A stretch of 64,000 nucleotides of DNA, from contig CAWIJO010000029.1 of the NCBI GenBank assembly GCA_963836355.1, forward strand, positions 62,001-126,000. The letters are read 5' to 3'. Position numbers and translations under genes: made by a program. Shown here in pieces: positions 1 to 9,422 of the stretch. The notes below the pieces were generated by a model. It saw only the letters and a program-made list of their open reading frames with translations, made no database searches and had not been told where the DNA came from. Source of the DNA: Palsa-506 sp963836355 (GTDB lineage Bacteria > Actinomycetota > Actinomycetes > Streptosporangiales > Streptosporangiaceae). Each line of letters starts with the position of its first letter. Positions within the stretch are counted from its first letter, which is position 1.

Positions 1-98
1 GCGCTTCGCGGCGGACGTCCCGGGCCAGGCTCGCCAGGCTTACCGCTGATCCCGCGACAGCGCCCACCGGGCCACCGATGTCGGCTGGAGGGAATGCC

Positions 99-1172
99 GT
101 GACAGCGGAGAATCGGCCACCTGAGTCCCGCCCGGCATCGTCACCGTCCCGGCGCCGTGCATCGCGCCTGGTCGACATCGCCGAGGCTGCGGGCGTGCAC
201 GTGTCAACCGTGTCCCGGGTACTGAACGGCGACCCCGCCCAGTCAATCCGGCCGGAGACCTACGAGCGGATCCTGGCCGCCGCCCGCCAGCAGGGCTATC
301 GGCCCAACGCCATGGCCCGCGCGCTGAAACGATCCCGGGCCGGGGCCTTCACCTTCGTCATCCCGCTGCTGCGGAACCCGATCTGGGTGAAGCTGCAGCG
401 CGGCTCGCTGCAACGGGCGGCTGAGCGCGGGTACGTGGTCATGATCATGGAGGAGCCAACCGACGATCCGCAGCCGCCCGGCGCGTACCGCTACCTGGTG
501 GAGGAAAGCCGTGCCGACGGCCTGCTGGTGGCGACCGCGCTGCGGGTCCCCGAGCACGCCGGCGGACTGCCGGCCGTGCCGCACGTCTACGTCAACCGCC
601 GCGGTCCGCAGCGCGGCAACGACGTGGTGATGGACGAGGCCGGCGCGGTCCGGCTCTTCCTCGACCATGTCATCGGGCTTAGCCACCGCAGCATCGCGAT
701 CATCGACGGGCCGCCTGAGGTCGATACCGTGCACCGCCGGGTGTCCGCCGCCCGCCGGATATGCGCGGCGCGCGGGATCCGGCTCACGGTCCGGCACGCC
801 GCGCCCACCGAGGAAGGCGGCTGGCAGGCCACCACCCGGCTGCTGCGGAACGCCGCGGTCCCTACCGCATGCGGCGTCGGCAGTCTCAACCAGCTCTTCG
901 GCGTGATGGGCGCGCTGCGCGACGCGGGCGTCGCCGTGCCAACGACGATGTCGCTGGTGAGCTTCGACGAGGACGAATGCCTGGCCTTTCTCGACGTTCC
1001 GGTGACCAGCGTCTGCATGCCGCTGGCGGAACTCGGCAGCGCCGCGGTCGACGCGCTGATCGCCCGGGTAGAGGGTGGCCAGCCCGGGGACGTGCTGGTC
1101 CGCGAGCCGATGAGCCTGCTGCTGCGCGAATCCGTGAGCCGCCCAGGCTCCCAGCACGCTATCACCGGCTGA
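99..1172 (+). CDS. LacI-family transcriptional regulator
   Basis: This is a 357-residue repressor-type regulator. A LacI helix-turn-helix lies at about residues 23-46 (LVDIAEAAGVHVSTVSRVLN) and is followed by a periplasmic-binding-protein-like effector domain at about 75-345. I prefer the GTG at 99 because a GGAGGG ribosome site sits six bases upstream; an ATG at 78 would add seven residues but has no such site. The ligand is normally a sugar or small metabolite and cannot be read here. The gene is convergent with the catabolic operon ending at 1938 and is separated from it by two small genes, so regulation of that operon is only a guess. Family assignment is firm; target is unknown. Confidence 0.9.
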   Translation: MTAENRPPESRPASSPSRRRASRLVDIAEAAGVHVSTVSRVLNGDPAQSIRPETYERILAAARQQGYRPNAMARALKRSRAGAFTFVIPLLRNPIWVKLQRGSLQRAAERGYVVMIMEEPTDDPQPPGAYRYLVEESRADGLLVATALRVPEHAGGLPAVPHVYVNRRGPQRGNDVVMDEAGAVRLFLDHVIGLSHRSIAIIDGPPEVDTVHRRVSAARRICAARGIRLTVRHAAPTEEGGWQATTRLLRNAAVPTACGVGSLNQLFGVMGALRDAGVAVPTTMSLVSFDEDECLAFLDVPVTSVCMPLAELGSAAVDALIARVEGGQPGDVLVREPMSLLLRESVSRPGSQHAITG

Positions 1173-1399
1173 TCCGAAACTGGGCCGCGCTAGCCGCGTG
1201 GCAGCGCTGCGCTAGCGACTGGTCCGTCATCGCCGGCGCCGCGGTCGTTGATGTTCTGCTGGCGGCCTCGCACGGCGAAATGGCGTTTGGCGGCCGCGGT
1301 TGCTCCGTGCACCCGGTTCGGCGTCAGTATCCGATGGCGGAGCCCGATCAAGGTGCAGGCTGGCCAGCGAGAGCAAGCGGGGTAGTCGCCGAAGAGCGC

Positions 1400-1596
1400 T
1401 CAGCGCACGAAGGTGCCGCGTTGCGGCAGCGTGTAGACAAGGTCTTCGTCTCGCAGCTGCCTTATGGCCCGGCGGACCGTGGCACGTGATACCCCGTGTT
1501 GTTGCTCTAGGTAACTTTCGCTGGGCACGGGGTCATCCTTGGCGAGCTTGCCCGTGGTGATGTCCTCGCGGAGCAGCCCTGCTAGCTGGAACGCAT
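1400..1596 (-). pseudogene. Short GntR-type winged-helix relic, start frameshifted
   Basis: The minus strand encodes a clean GntR wHTH ending in stop TGA at 1402-1400, with motifs VPSESYLEQQHGVSRATVRR and LRDEDLVYTLPQRGTFVR. The reading frame has no ATG, GTG or TTG start before an upstream stop. One base out of frame there is an ATG at 1596-1594. Inserting a single G after it (ATG-GCG instead of ATGCG) would give M-A-F-Q-L-A-G-L-L-R-E-D-I, the usual beginning of such proteins. I therefore read it as a frameshifted gene or a sequencing error. It is divergent from the 71-residue gene at 1627, a layout I believe is common for short GntR regulators in actinomycetes. Confidence 0.7.
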
Positions 1597-1626
1597 TCCT
1601 GTGGCCACGCGCACCCTGGAGGCAGC

Positions 1627-1842
1627 ATGACTGAAACGCAGCGCCTGTTAGCGGACCTTATGGGGCGCTACGGGGAGAACTGGAGCATCGGCCACGCCGA
1701 GGGGCCCTCGGTCTGGACGGCAGTGTGCCGGCCTCAGCCGAGCGCCCTGCACGTCCTGGTAGCTCACTCGCTGCCGGAACTGAGCGAGAAGCTGGCCAAG
1801 GCGAACGGCGGCCAAGAGCCAGCTGGGCTGTCCATTCGATGA
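1627..1842 (+). CDS. Small hypothetical protein, 71 residues
   Basis: The protein has 71 residues and begins MTETQRLLADLMGRYGENW. A GGAGG ribosome site lies five bases before the ATG. It has no signal peptide or membrane segment; a predicted amphipathic stretch LPELSEKLAKANGG lies near the end. The gene is divergent from the GntR relic, which suggests the two once formed a regulator/partner pair. I do not recognise a function. Confidence 0.6.
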   Translation: MTETQRLLADLMGRYGENWSIGHAEGPSVWTAVCRPQPSALHVLVAHSLPELSEKLAKANGGQEPAGLSIR

Positions 1843-1937
1843 CCAGCAGGCGGCACTGGTGGCGGGGCCGACCGTTCGGATTTTGTGACGACACGCTCCG
1901 GCGCCGGATCCTCCGTGCTGGAACGCAGCGGGATCCG

Positions 1938-2738
1938 TCAGAGTGGATGGCGGGGCGGCGCCCAGGATGGGGGGCGTTTCTCCCGGAATGCGGCCATCCC
2001 CTCGGCGGCCTCGGCCGAGGCGAACAGTGCCTGGGACAGCTCGGCGGTCCGGGTGAACGCCGCCGAGCGCTCCATCTCCGGCACCTTGTACACCAGCTGC
2101 TTCGCCGCGGCCAGCGCGGCCGGGCCGCCGGCCAGCAGCCTGGCGACTGTTGCGGCGGCTTCGGCGTCGAGCTGGTCTGGCGGCACGGCCCGCGTGATCA
2201 AGCCCGCCTCAGCGGCCCGCCCGGCCGAAATCCGTTCGCCGCTCAGGAAGAGGTCGAGCGCATCCGCGCGCCGCAGCTTGGGCAGGCAGACGACGGAGAT
2301 GATGGCCGGCGCGACGCCGATGCGGACCTCGGTAAAACCGAATCGCGCGGTGTCAGCCGCGATGGACAGGTCGCAGGCCGCCGCCAGCCCGACGCCGCCG
2401 CCAAGGCAGTGCCCGGCGATGCGGGCGACTACTGGTTTCGGCGCGTCCTGGATGACGGCCAGGATGTCGGCCAGTCCGGCCCGCGGCGCTGCCGCGTTGC
2501 TCCGGCCGGCCGACAGGTCGGCGCCGGCGCAGAACGCGGGCCAGGTATGAGTCAGCACGGCTACCCGCACGGCCCGGTCGGCCAGTGCTGCATCCAGGCC
2601 GTCGGCGAGGCCGTCGAGCAGGGCCGGCGTCAGCGCGTTGCGGTTGTGCGGCTGATCCATGGTCAGCGTGGCTACTCCGCCAGCCGCCGAGTAGCGCACC
2701 GCTTCCGCGCCGCCGGTGGAATTAGCTTCCTTCGTCAT
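1938..2738 (-). CDS. Enoyl-CoA hydratase/isomerase family protein
   Basis: This is a crotonase-fold protein of 266 residues. The oxyanion-hole and CoA-binding region HCLGGGVGLAAACDLSIAAD and the FGFTEVRIGV segment are present. The second catalytic Glu (in FTEV) is kept, while the first Glu position of classical hydratases is Gly (GGGVGL), a pattern seen in branched-chain glutaconyl-CoA hydratases. The start has AGGGGGA upstream and overlaps the AtuA gene by 17 bases, so it is the last gene of the operon. Within an Atu-like pathway it would hydrate the carboxylated enoyl-CoA. Substrate is inferred from context only. Confidence 0.9.
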   Translation of the reverse strand: MTKEANSTGGAEAVRYSAAGGVATLTMDQPHNRNALTPALLDGLADGLDAALADRAVRVAVLTHTWPAFCAGADLSAGRSNAAAPRAGLADILAVIQDAPKPVVARIAGHCLGGGVGLAAACDLSIAADTARFGFTEVRIGVAPAIISVVCLPKLRRADALDLFLSGERISAGRAAEAGLITRAVPPDQLDAEAAATVARLLAGGPAALAAAKQLVYKVPEMERSAAFTRTAELSQALFASAEAAEGMAAFREKRPPSWAPPRHPL

Positions 2739-4533
2739 CGCTTCCCCCTGGCAATGCTCCGGGTGGCTGGTGCATCAGTTCCCGCGGAATGTCGACGACC
2801 CGGGCCCGCAGCCACTCACCAAGGCTCTTGGCCTGCGGGTCCAGCCTGGTACTAGCCGCGGCGCCCTCGCCGAGCAGGCCGGCGATGACGAAGTTGAGCG
2901 CCCGCAGGTTGGGCAGCTCGTAGCGCTGCACGGGCAGCGGTGCCGTCTCCGGCAGCAGCTGCTTCAGCGCCTCCACGGTGAGGAAGCCGGCTAGCCACTG
3001 GTACGCCTGGTCGGTACGCGCCCACACGCCGAGGTTTGCGTTGCCGCCCTTGTCCCCGGAGCGGGCCCCGGCCACCCGGCCAAGGGGCGCCCGGACGGTC
3101 GGCCCCCGCACGGCCGGAGTCCTGGCGGCTGCCCGCACGGCTGCCACCTCAGCCCGCACCGGCGGCTCCGGCGGCAGCACCGGCTCGACCGTCACGCTGC
3201 CGCTGCCCGCCACCGTCACCTGCTGCCGCAGCAGCGACGCGGGCACTGCCGCCGGCCAGTAAACGCCGAACGCCTGCGGGCCCGCCGTGAGGCCGGCCCC
3301 GAACATGCCCGGGTAGGACGCCAGCGCCAGCTCGGTGACCCGGGCGGTGAACGCGCGCCCGACCACGTGCTGGTCGGCGTCCTTGACCATGATCCGGAGC
3401 TGGGCCATCGCCTCCGCGTTTGTCGCCGGGTCTGGCTTGTCCGTCCGCAGCAACGCGACGTCGACGGCGTCGAAGGCGTCCCGGCCGCCGGGCACGCCCG
3501 CCCACAGGGCCCGTTCTACCAGGTCAGCCTTGGCCTCGATGTCCAGCCCGGTGAGATACACCGTGATGGTAGAGCGCCAGCCGCCAACGTAGTTCAGCGC
3601 GACCTTGGCAGTGGCAGGCGGCGAGTCGCCGCGCACCCCGGAAATCCGCACCCTGTCCTGGCCTGCGGCGGACAGCAGGACGCTATCCAGCCGAGCGGTC
3701 ACGTCGGGATTGAGGTACGCCGGGCCGCCGATCTCATAGAGCAGCTGGGCGGTGACCGTGTCCACCGACACCAGCCCGCCGTGGCCGGGATGCTTGGTGA
3801 TGACGCTGGAGCCGTCGGCCGCCACCTCGGCGATCGGGAAGCCCGGATGCTCCAGCCCGGGCACCTCGGTAAAGAAGGCAAAGTTGCCGCCGGTGGCCTG
3901 CGTGCCGCACTCGATCACATGGCCGGCCACCACGGCACCGGCGAGGGCATCCCAGTCGTCGCGCCGCCAGCCGTGCCACCATGCGGCCGGCCCCACGGTC
4001 AGTGCCGCGTCGGTCACCCGGCCGGTGATCACGATGTCCGCGCCACGGGCCAGGGCCTCGGCGATGCCCCGCCCGCCGAGGTAGGCGTTGGCCGTCAGCA
4101 CGGCGCGGTCGCCGAGTGGCTCGCCGGTGTCGGTGTTCGCCAGATCCAGGCCGGCCGCCCGCAGCTCGTCTAGCCGGGGAACCAGGTTGTCCCCGTCGAC
4201 GTGCGCGATCACCGGTTCCAGGCCGAGTTTGGCGGCCACCGCGGCCACCGCGTCGGCGCAGCCCCGCGGCGACAGCCCGCCGGCGTTGGAGACCACCTTG
4301 GTCCCGCGGCTGAGGCAGTCGCCCATGACCTGCTCAAGCTGCGTCACGAACGTCCTGGCGTAGCCGGCCGCCGGGTCCCGCAGCATGTTCTTCGCCAGGA
4401 TCAGCATGGTCAGCTCGGCCAGCCAGTCGCCGGTGAGCACGTCGATCGGCCCGCCGTCGACCATCTCGCGCGCGGCGGCCAGCCGGTCGCCGTAAAAGCC
4501 GCTGCAGTTGGCGATGCGGACCGGGGCGGTCAT
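2722..4533 (-). CDS. AtuA-like protein (DUF1446 plus C-terminal AtuA domain)
   Basis: The protein has 603 residues, the usual full length of AtuA. The N-terminal DUF1446 domain begins VRIANCSGFYGDRLAAA and fills about 1-450. The C-terminal AtuA-like domain (GDKGGNANLGVWAR) follows at about 485-590. AtuA is required for acyclic terpene (citronellol/geraniol) utilisation in Pseudomonas, but its biochemical role is not settled. The start overlaps the biotin carboxylase stop by four bases (ATGA), so the genes are translationally coupled. Its presence argues for the Atu pathway over plain leucine degradation, since no HMG-CoA lyase is seen nearby. Confidence 0.88.
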   Translation of the reverse strand: MTAPVRIANCSGFYGDRLAAAREMVDGGPIDVLTGDWLAELTMLILAKNMLRDPAAGYARTFVTQLEQVMGDCLSRGTKVVSNAGGLSPRGCADAVAAVAAKLGLEPVIAHVDGDNLVPRLDELRAAGLDLANTDTGEPLGDRAVLTANAYLGGRGIAEALARGADIVITGRVTDAALTVGPAAWWHGWRRDDWDALAGAVVAGHVIECGTQATGGNFAFFTEVPGLEHPGFPIAEVAADGSSVITKHPGHGGLVSVDTVTAQLLYEIGGPAYLNPDVTARLDSVLLSAAGQDRVRISGVRGDSPPATAKVALNYVGGWRSTITVYLTGLDIEAKADLVERALWAGVPGGRDAFDAVDVALLRTDKPDPATNAEAMAQLRIMVKDADQHVVGRAFTARVTELALASYPGMFGAGLTAGPQAFGVYWPAAVPASLLRQQVTVAGSGSVTVEPVLPPEPPVRAEVAAVRAAARTPAVRGPTVRAPLGRVAGARSGDKGGNANLGVWARTDQAYQWLAGFLTVEALKQLLPETAPLPVQRYELPNLRALNFVIAGLLGEGAAASTRLDPQAKSLGEWLRARVVDIPRELMHQPPGALPGGSDDEGS

Positions 4534-6542
4534 CCGGCCGCCGTGATCACGGCCAGCAAGTCGCCGCCGCTGACCTGGTCGCCGGGGCGGGCGCGGACCT
4601 CGGCCAGTATCCCGGCGTCCGGCGCGGTAATCCGGTGCTCCATCTTCATGGCCTCCACGATCATCAGCAGCTGGCCGGTGCTGACCGTGTCGCCGGGCTG
4701 CGCGTGCACCGAGAGCACCGTGCCCGGCATGGGCGCGACCAGCCCGCCGGCCACCGGCTCAGGCCCCGCGGCCGGGAAGCGCGGGACGGCGGTCAGCGCG
4801 ATGTCGCCGTCCGGGCCCTGCACCCACACGCGGTCGCCACGGCGGAACACGTGCAGCCGGTGCCGGCGCCCGTCCGCGGCCAGGTCGATCCAGCCGCCGG
4901 CGACCCGGTGCACGGTGACCGTCAGCCGGGCGGCCTCGCCGCCCGGCTCGGTCCTCTCGCGCGCCGCCCCGGCGGGCCCTGGCCCGGTGACCTCGACGGC
5001 GAACCGGCCGTCCCGCTGCCGCCGGTAGCTGACCTCGATGACGTCCGCCCCGCGAGCGTACCCGGCGCGCTCCGGCGGCATCACCGAGTTGCGCCAGCCG
5101 CTCGGCAAGATCCGCAGCACCGGCGTGGCGGCCCGGGCGCTGGCCTGCGCGGACAGCGCCGCGGCCACCGCGGCAAGACGCACTTCCCCGGCCGCCGTCG
5201 GCCGCGCGACGGCGACACCGGTCTGCTCGATGAAGGCCGTAGTGGTATTTCCCGCCAGGAACTCGGGCCGGCGCAGCGCCGCGACCAGGAAGTCCCGGTT
5301 GGTGGTGACTCCCCGGATCCGGCTTCGCTGCAGGGCCAGCGCGAGCCGCAGCGCGGCCTCCGTCCGGGTCGGCGCATGCGCGATGATCTTGGCCAGCATC
5401 GGGTCGAACTCGACTCCGACCACGCTGCCCGCCTCGACGCCCGAATCCCACCGGCAGCGCGGCTCGGCGGCCGGCTGCCAGTCCGCCACGGTGCCGGTGG
5501 TGGGCAGGAAGCCGGCCGCCGGGTTCTCCGCGTAGAGCCGGGCCTCGATGGCGTGACCGGTGATCGCCAGGTCGGCCTGACTGACCGAAAGCGGCCGCCC
5601 CTGGGCAACCAGCAGTTGCTCGCGGACCAGATCCAGCCCGGTTACTGCCTCGGTAACCGGATGCTCTACCTGCAGCCGCGTGTTGACCTCAAGGAACCAG
5701 AAGTCGCCCGCCGGATCCAGCACGAACTCCACGGTCCCGGCGCCGAGGTACCCGGCCGCCTTGGCCGCGGCAAGCGCGACGGCGCCCATCCGGTCCCGCA
5801 GGCCAGCGTCCAGCGCGGGCGACGGGCACTCCTCGATGATCTTCTGGTGCCGGCGCTGGATCGAGCACTCGCGCTCGAAGCAGTGCACCGCGCCGCCGTG
5901 ACCGTCGGCGAGCACCTGGATCTCGACGTGCCGCGCCCCGGTGACGTACGGCTCGAGGAACACGGTGGGGTCGCCGAACGTGGCGCCGGCTTCGCGGCCG
6001 GCCGCGGCCACCGCATCGGCCAGGCCTGCCGCGGCCAGGATCACCCGCATGCCCTTGCCTCCTCCGCCAGCGGCTGCCTTCACCAGCAGGGGCATCGGAA
6101 GATCATTTTCTGCAACGGGGAGTCCGCCGCCAGTGACTTCCCAGGATGGCAGCACCGGCACCCCGGCACCGGCCATCATCCGCTTGGCGGCCAGCTTGTC
6201 GCCGAGTACCTCGATGACATCGGCGGGCGGCCCGACCCAGGTCAGCCCGGCGCCGGTGACCGCGCGGGCGAAGCCTGCCCGCTCGGCCAGGAAGCCGTAC
6301 CCCGGGTGCACGGCGTCGGCGCCGCTGACGGCCGCGGCACGCAGCAGGGCGTCGATGCTGAGGTAGGTCTCGGCGGCCGTCCGGCCGGGCAGCGGCACCG
6401 CCCGGTCGGCTTCCCGCACGAATGGCGCTTCGGCGTCCCCGTCGGCGTAGACCGCCACCGCGGCGATGCCCATCGCGGCGGCGGCCGCCGCGATCCGGCG
6501 GGCGATCTCGCCCCGGTTCGCGATCAGCAGCCTGGTGATCAC
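4530..6542 (-). CDS. Acyl-CoA carboxylase alpha subunit (biotin carboxylase + BCCP)
   Basis: The protein has 670 residues. Biotin carboxylase occupies about 1-450 (start ITRLLIANRGEIARRIAAAA, ATP-grasp loop GGGGKGMRV, HVEIQVLADGHG, FLEVNTRLQVEHPVTEAVTG). The biotin carrier domain is at the C-terminus, with the biotinyl Lys633 in AMKMEH. The start is GTG at 6542, whose bases overlap the stop of the upstream carboxyltransferase gene (GTGA). A longer in-frame reading upstream is not this gene. With the carboxyltransferase subunit it would carboxylate an acyl-CoA: geranyl-CoA in Atu, methylcrotonyl-CoA in Liu, or a related substrate. Confidence 0.93.
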   Translation of the reverse strand: MITRLLIANRGEIARRIAAAAAAMGIAAVAVYADGDAEAPFVREADRAVPLPGRTAAETYLSIDALLRAAAVSGADAVHPGYGFLAERAGFARAVTGAGLTWVGPPADVIEVLGDKLAAKRMMAGAGVPVLPSWEVTGGGLPVAENDLPMPLLVKAAAGGGGKGMRVILAAAGLADAVAAAGREAGATFGDPTVFLEPYVTGARHVEIQVLADGHGGAVHCFERECSIQRRHQKIIEECPSPALDAGLRDRMGAVALAAAKAAGYLGAGTVEFVLDPAGDFWFLEVNTRLQVEHPVTEAVTGLDLVREQLLVAQGRPLSVSQADLAITGHAIEARLYAENPAAGFLPTTGTVADWQPAAEPRCRWDSGVEAGSVVGVEFDPMLAKIIAHAPTRTEAALRLALALQRSRIRGVTTNRDFLVAALRRPEFLAGNTTTAFIEQTGVAVARPTAAGEVRLAAVAAALSAQASARAATPVLRILPSGWRNSVMPPERAGYARGADVIEVSYRRQRDGRFAVEVTGPGPAGAARERTEPGGEAARLTVTVHRVAGGWIDLAADGRRHRLHVFRRGDRVWVQGPDGDIALTAVPRFPAAGPEPVAGGLVAPMPGTVLSVHAQPGDTVSTGQLLMIVEAMKMEHRITAPDAGILAEVRARPGDQVSGGDLLAVITAAG

Positions 6543-8182
6543 AGCCGGAACACCCCGTAGCCGCTGGCGCCCTGCACTGGGCCGCTGTGGCAGGTGGACA
6601 GCGCCATGGCCAGCACGGTCCTGGTGTCGCGGGGGTCGATGATCCCGTCGTCCGCCACCCGCCCGGTGGCGTACAGGGCCAGCGACCCGGCCTCGGCGAA
6701 GTTTTCCACCGCCTGGGTCACGGCGGCCTCGGCCTCCTCGCCGACCGGCTCGCCGTGCCGGGCGGCCCGCTCGCGGCGGACGATGGACATGACTCCGGCC
6801 ATCTGCCGGGGCCCCATGATCGCGATCTTGGCGGTCGGCCACAGGAACACGAACCTGGTGTCGAATGCCCGCCCGCCCATGCCGTAGTTGCCGGCCCCGT
6901 AGCTGGCGCCGAGGATGACGGTCACGTGCGGGACGGCCGAGTTCGACAGCGCATTGATCATCTGGGCGCCGTGCTTGACGATGCCGCCCCGCTCGTAGTC
7001 GCGGCCGACCATGTAGCCGGTGATGTGCTGCAGGAACACCAGCGGCGTGCCGGTCTGGTTGCACAGCTGGATGAACTGCGCGGCCTTCTGCGCCGAGTCG
7101 GAGAACAGCACCCCGTTATTGGCCAGCACCCCGACCGGAAAGCCGTGGATGCCGGCCCAGCCGGTCACCAGCGTCGGGCCGTACCGGGGCTTGAACTCCT
7201 CGAACCGGCTGCCGTCCACCACCCGGGCGATGATCTCCCGCGCCTCGACCGGGGTGCGCAGGTCGGCTGGCATCAGCCCGAGTAGCTCCTCAGCGTCGTA
7301 CCTGGGCGGCTCGGGCGCGGCGGTGACCGGCCCTGGCCCCTGCTTCCGCCAGTGCAGGTGGGCCACCACGTCCCTGGCCATCCGGATCGCCTCGGGCTCG
7401 TCCTCAGCCAGGTAGTCGGCCAGCCCGCTGACCGCGGCGTGCATCTGCGCGCCGCCGAGCTCCTCGTCCGGCGAGTCCTCGCCGGTGGCCACCTTCACCA
7501 GCGGCGGGCCGCCGAGGAACACCTTGGCCTGGCCGCGGACGAAGATGTTGTAGTCCGACATGCCCGGCTGGTAAGCGCCGCCCGCCGTCGAGCTGCCGAA
7601 CACCACCGAGATGGTGGGGATGCCGCGCGCGGACAGCTCGGTGATGTCGTGGAACATCCGGCCGCTCTCCGCGAAGTGGCTGAGATTGCGCTGCATCACC
7701 TTAGCCGGGTCCTCGCCGGACGACAGCCCGCGCAGATCGCCGCCGGCCGACTCCACGAACTGGATGTAGGGCATCCGGTTATCCCTGGCGACTTCCAGGG
7801 CCCGCATCAGCTTGCGGATGCTGACCGCGGTCATCGCCCCGCCGAGGTCAGTCGGGTCGTTGCCCACGATGACGCACTCGGTTCCCTCGACCACTCCGAT
7901 CCCGAGCACCATGCCGCCGCCCACCGCGTAGTTGGTCTGGTAGCCGGCCAGCGGGCTCAGCTCAAGGAAGGGCGAATCGGGATCGAGCAGCAGCGCGATG
8001 CGCTCCCTGATCAGGAGCTTGCCGCGGCCGCGATGGCGCTCGATCGCCTTGTCGCCGCCGCCGAGCGCCGCCTCGCTCAGCAATCGGTCGATCTCCGCCA
8101 GCAGGCCGAGCATCTGGTCGCGGTTCGCGCGGAATGCCTCGGCGCTGGTGTCGACGGCGGTGGGCAGGGCCGGCGCAGCCAT
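6539..8182 (-). CDS. Acyl-CoA carboxylase beta subunit (carboxyltransferase)
   Basis: This is a 547-residue carboxyltransferase of the MccB/AtuC/PccB type with both crotonase-like halves. It starts MAAPALPTAVDTSAEAF, with GGGAGG upstream of the ATG at 8182. Recognisable segments are ERIALLLDPDSPFLELSPLA, FVESAGGDLRG, GSSTAGGAYQPGM, and in the C-terminal half FLQHITGYMVGRDYERGG and GASYGAGNYGMGGRAF. The last two closely resemble methylcrotonyl- and geranyl-CoA carboxylases more than propionyl-CoA carboxylase, as I recall the families. It pairs with the overlapping alpha-subunit gene. Confidence 0.93.
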   Translation of the reverse strand: MAAPALPTAVDTSAEAFRANRDQMLGLLAEIDRLLSEAALGGGDKAIERHRGRGKLLIRERIALLLDPDSPFLELSPLAGYQTNYAVGGGMVLGIGVVEGTECVIVGNDPTDLGGAMTAVSIRKLMRALEVARDNRMPYIQFVESAGGDLRGLSSGEDPAKVMQRNLSHFAESGRMFHDITELSARGIPTISVVFGSSTAGGAYQPGMSDYNIFVRGQAKVFLGGPPLVKVATGEDSPDEELGGAQMHAAVSGLADYLAEDEPEAIRMARDVVAHLHWRKQGPGPVTAAPEPPRYDAEELLGLMPADLRTPVEAREIIARVVDGSRFEEFKPRYGPTLVTGWAGIHGFPVGVLANNGVLFSDSAQKAAQFIQLCNQTGTPLVFLQHITGYMVGRDYERGGIVKHGAQMINALSNSAVPHVTVILGASYGAGNYGMGGRAFDTRFVFLWPTAKIAIMGPRQMAGVMSIVRRERAARHGEPVGEEAEAAVTQAVENFAEAGSLALYATGRVADDGIIDPRDTRTVLAMALSTCHSGPVQGASGYGVFRL

Positions 8183-8267
8183 CGATGGGACCTCCCGTGT
8201 CTCCCGCCCGCACGGCCGCGCCGCAGCCGCCGCGCGGAATCCGCCGCGGCACTGCGGCCGCGCCAGC

Positions 8268-9422
8268 TCAGCCGGCCGTGTAGCCGTCCATGCGGGCCAG
8301 GATCTGGAGCATAACCTCGTCGGCGCCGCCGCCGACCGACAGCAGCCTGCTGTCCCGGAAATACCGCGATACCCAGGTCTCCGCCATGTAACCGAAGCCG
8401 CCGTGGAACTGCAGGCAGGTGTCGGCGACTTGGCGCGCCAGGCGGCCGGCCTTGAGCTTCGCGATGGTCGCGAACCGGGTCGTGTCCTCGCCGCGGAGGT
8501 AGGCCGCCGCGCAGGCGTAGTTGTAATGCCGCAGCATGTCCAGCTCGGCGGACAGCTCAGCCAGCCGGAACTGCACATACTGCTTGGCCAGCAGCGGCTC
8601 GCCGAATGCCTGCCGCTCGCGGAGGTAGCCGGCGGTGCGGCGGAGGGCGGCGTCCATCCCGCCGACGGCGGTGTAGGCCGCGATCATCCGCTCGTTCTGG
8701 AACTGGCTCATCTGCTGCTGGAAGCCCCGGCCGATCGGGCCGATCGTGTTGGACACCGGGACCCTGGCGTCGGCGAACGAGAGTTCCGCCGTGTCCGAGC
8801 AGTCATTGCCGAGCTTGCTCAGCTTCCGGCTGACCGAGAACCCGGGGATATCGGTCGGGCACAGGATCTGCGACATGCCACGGTAACCGCCCTCGTCCGA
8901 GGTGCGGGCCAGCAGGCACAGCCAGTCCGCCTGGGTGCCGTTGGTGATGTAGAGCTTCGAGCCGTTGATCACCCACTCGTCGCCGTCACGCACCGCCCTG
9001 GTCCGGATCCCGGCCACGTCGGAGCCGGCGTCCGCCTCGGTGACGGCGATGGCGGCGACCATCTCGCCGCTCAGCGCCGGTGCCAGGTACCGCTGCTTGA
9101 GCTCATGGCTGCCGTGCCGGTGCAAGGACGGGGTGGCCATGTCGGTCTGCACGGTGACGGCCATCGCCACCCCGGCGCAGCCCATCCGACCGAGTTCCTC
9201 ACCGAGGATCACCGTGTAGGAGTGATCGGCGCCCTGCCCGCCGTAGCCGGGCTCGTATTCCAGGCCGAACAGCCCGGCCGCGCCCAGCGCCTTGAAGAGC
9301 CGGTGCGCGGGGAAGGCCCTGGCTTCCTCCCATTCCGCGGCGTGCGGCGTGACCTCGCGGGCCAGCACGCCGCGAACCGACTGGCGGAACGCCTCGTGCT
9401 CGGCGGTAAACATGATGCTCAT
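8268..9422 (-). CDS. Acyl-CoA dehydrogenase
   Basis: This 384-residue FAD-dependent dehydrogenase has the N-terminal helical domain, the middle beta domain (AVTEADAGSDVAGIRTRA, WVINGSKLYITNG) and the C-terminal helical domain (FHGGFGYMAETWVSRYFRD). The usual catalytic Glu of medium-chain enzymes near the C-terminus is replaced (GGGADEV). A Glu in QNERMIAAYTA sits where isovaleryl- and long-chain-type enzymes carry their base. That fits a branched acyl substrate such as citronellyl-CoA (AtuD) or isovaleryl-CoA. Its ATG overlaps the stop of the preceding aldolase relic by four bases. It would make the unsaturated substrate for the downstream carboxylase. Confidence 0.92.
   Translation of the reverse strand: MSIMFTAEHEAFRQSVRGVLAREVTPHAAEWEEARAFPAHRLFKALGAAGLFGLEYEPGYGGQGADHSYTVILGEELGRMGCAGVAMAVTVQTDMATPSLHRHGSHELKQRYLAPALSGEMVAAIAVTEADAGSDVAGIRTRAVRDGDEWVINGSKLYITNGTQADWLCLLARTSDEGGYRGMSQILCPTDIPGFSVSRKLSKLGNDCSDTAELSFADARVPVSNTIGPIGRGFQQQMSQFQNERMIAAYTAVGGMDAALRRTAGYLRERQAFGEPLLAKQYVQFRLAELSAELDMLRHYNYACAAAYLRGEDTTRFATIAKLKAGRLARQVADTCLQFHGGFGYMAETWVSRYFRDSRLLSVGGGADEVMLQILARMDGYTAG

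Noticed and set aside
4635..6560. A 641-codon open frame on the plus strand opposite the biotin carboxylase gene
   Set aside because: It is antisense to a gene with complete carboxylase motifs; long antisense frames are expected in DNA this rich in G/C. The same applies to the long frames opposite the LacI, AtuA, NADH dehydrogenase and PAP2 genes.
6543..7064. An upstream extension of the biotin carboxylase frame to 844 codons
   Set aside because: The extension reads the carboxyltransferase gene in the wrong frame; the GTG at 6542 begins the conserved ITRLLIANRGEIA.
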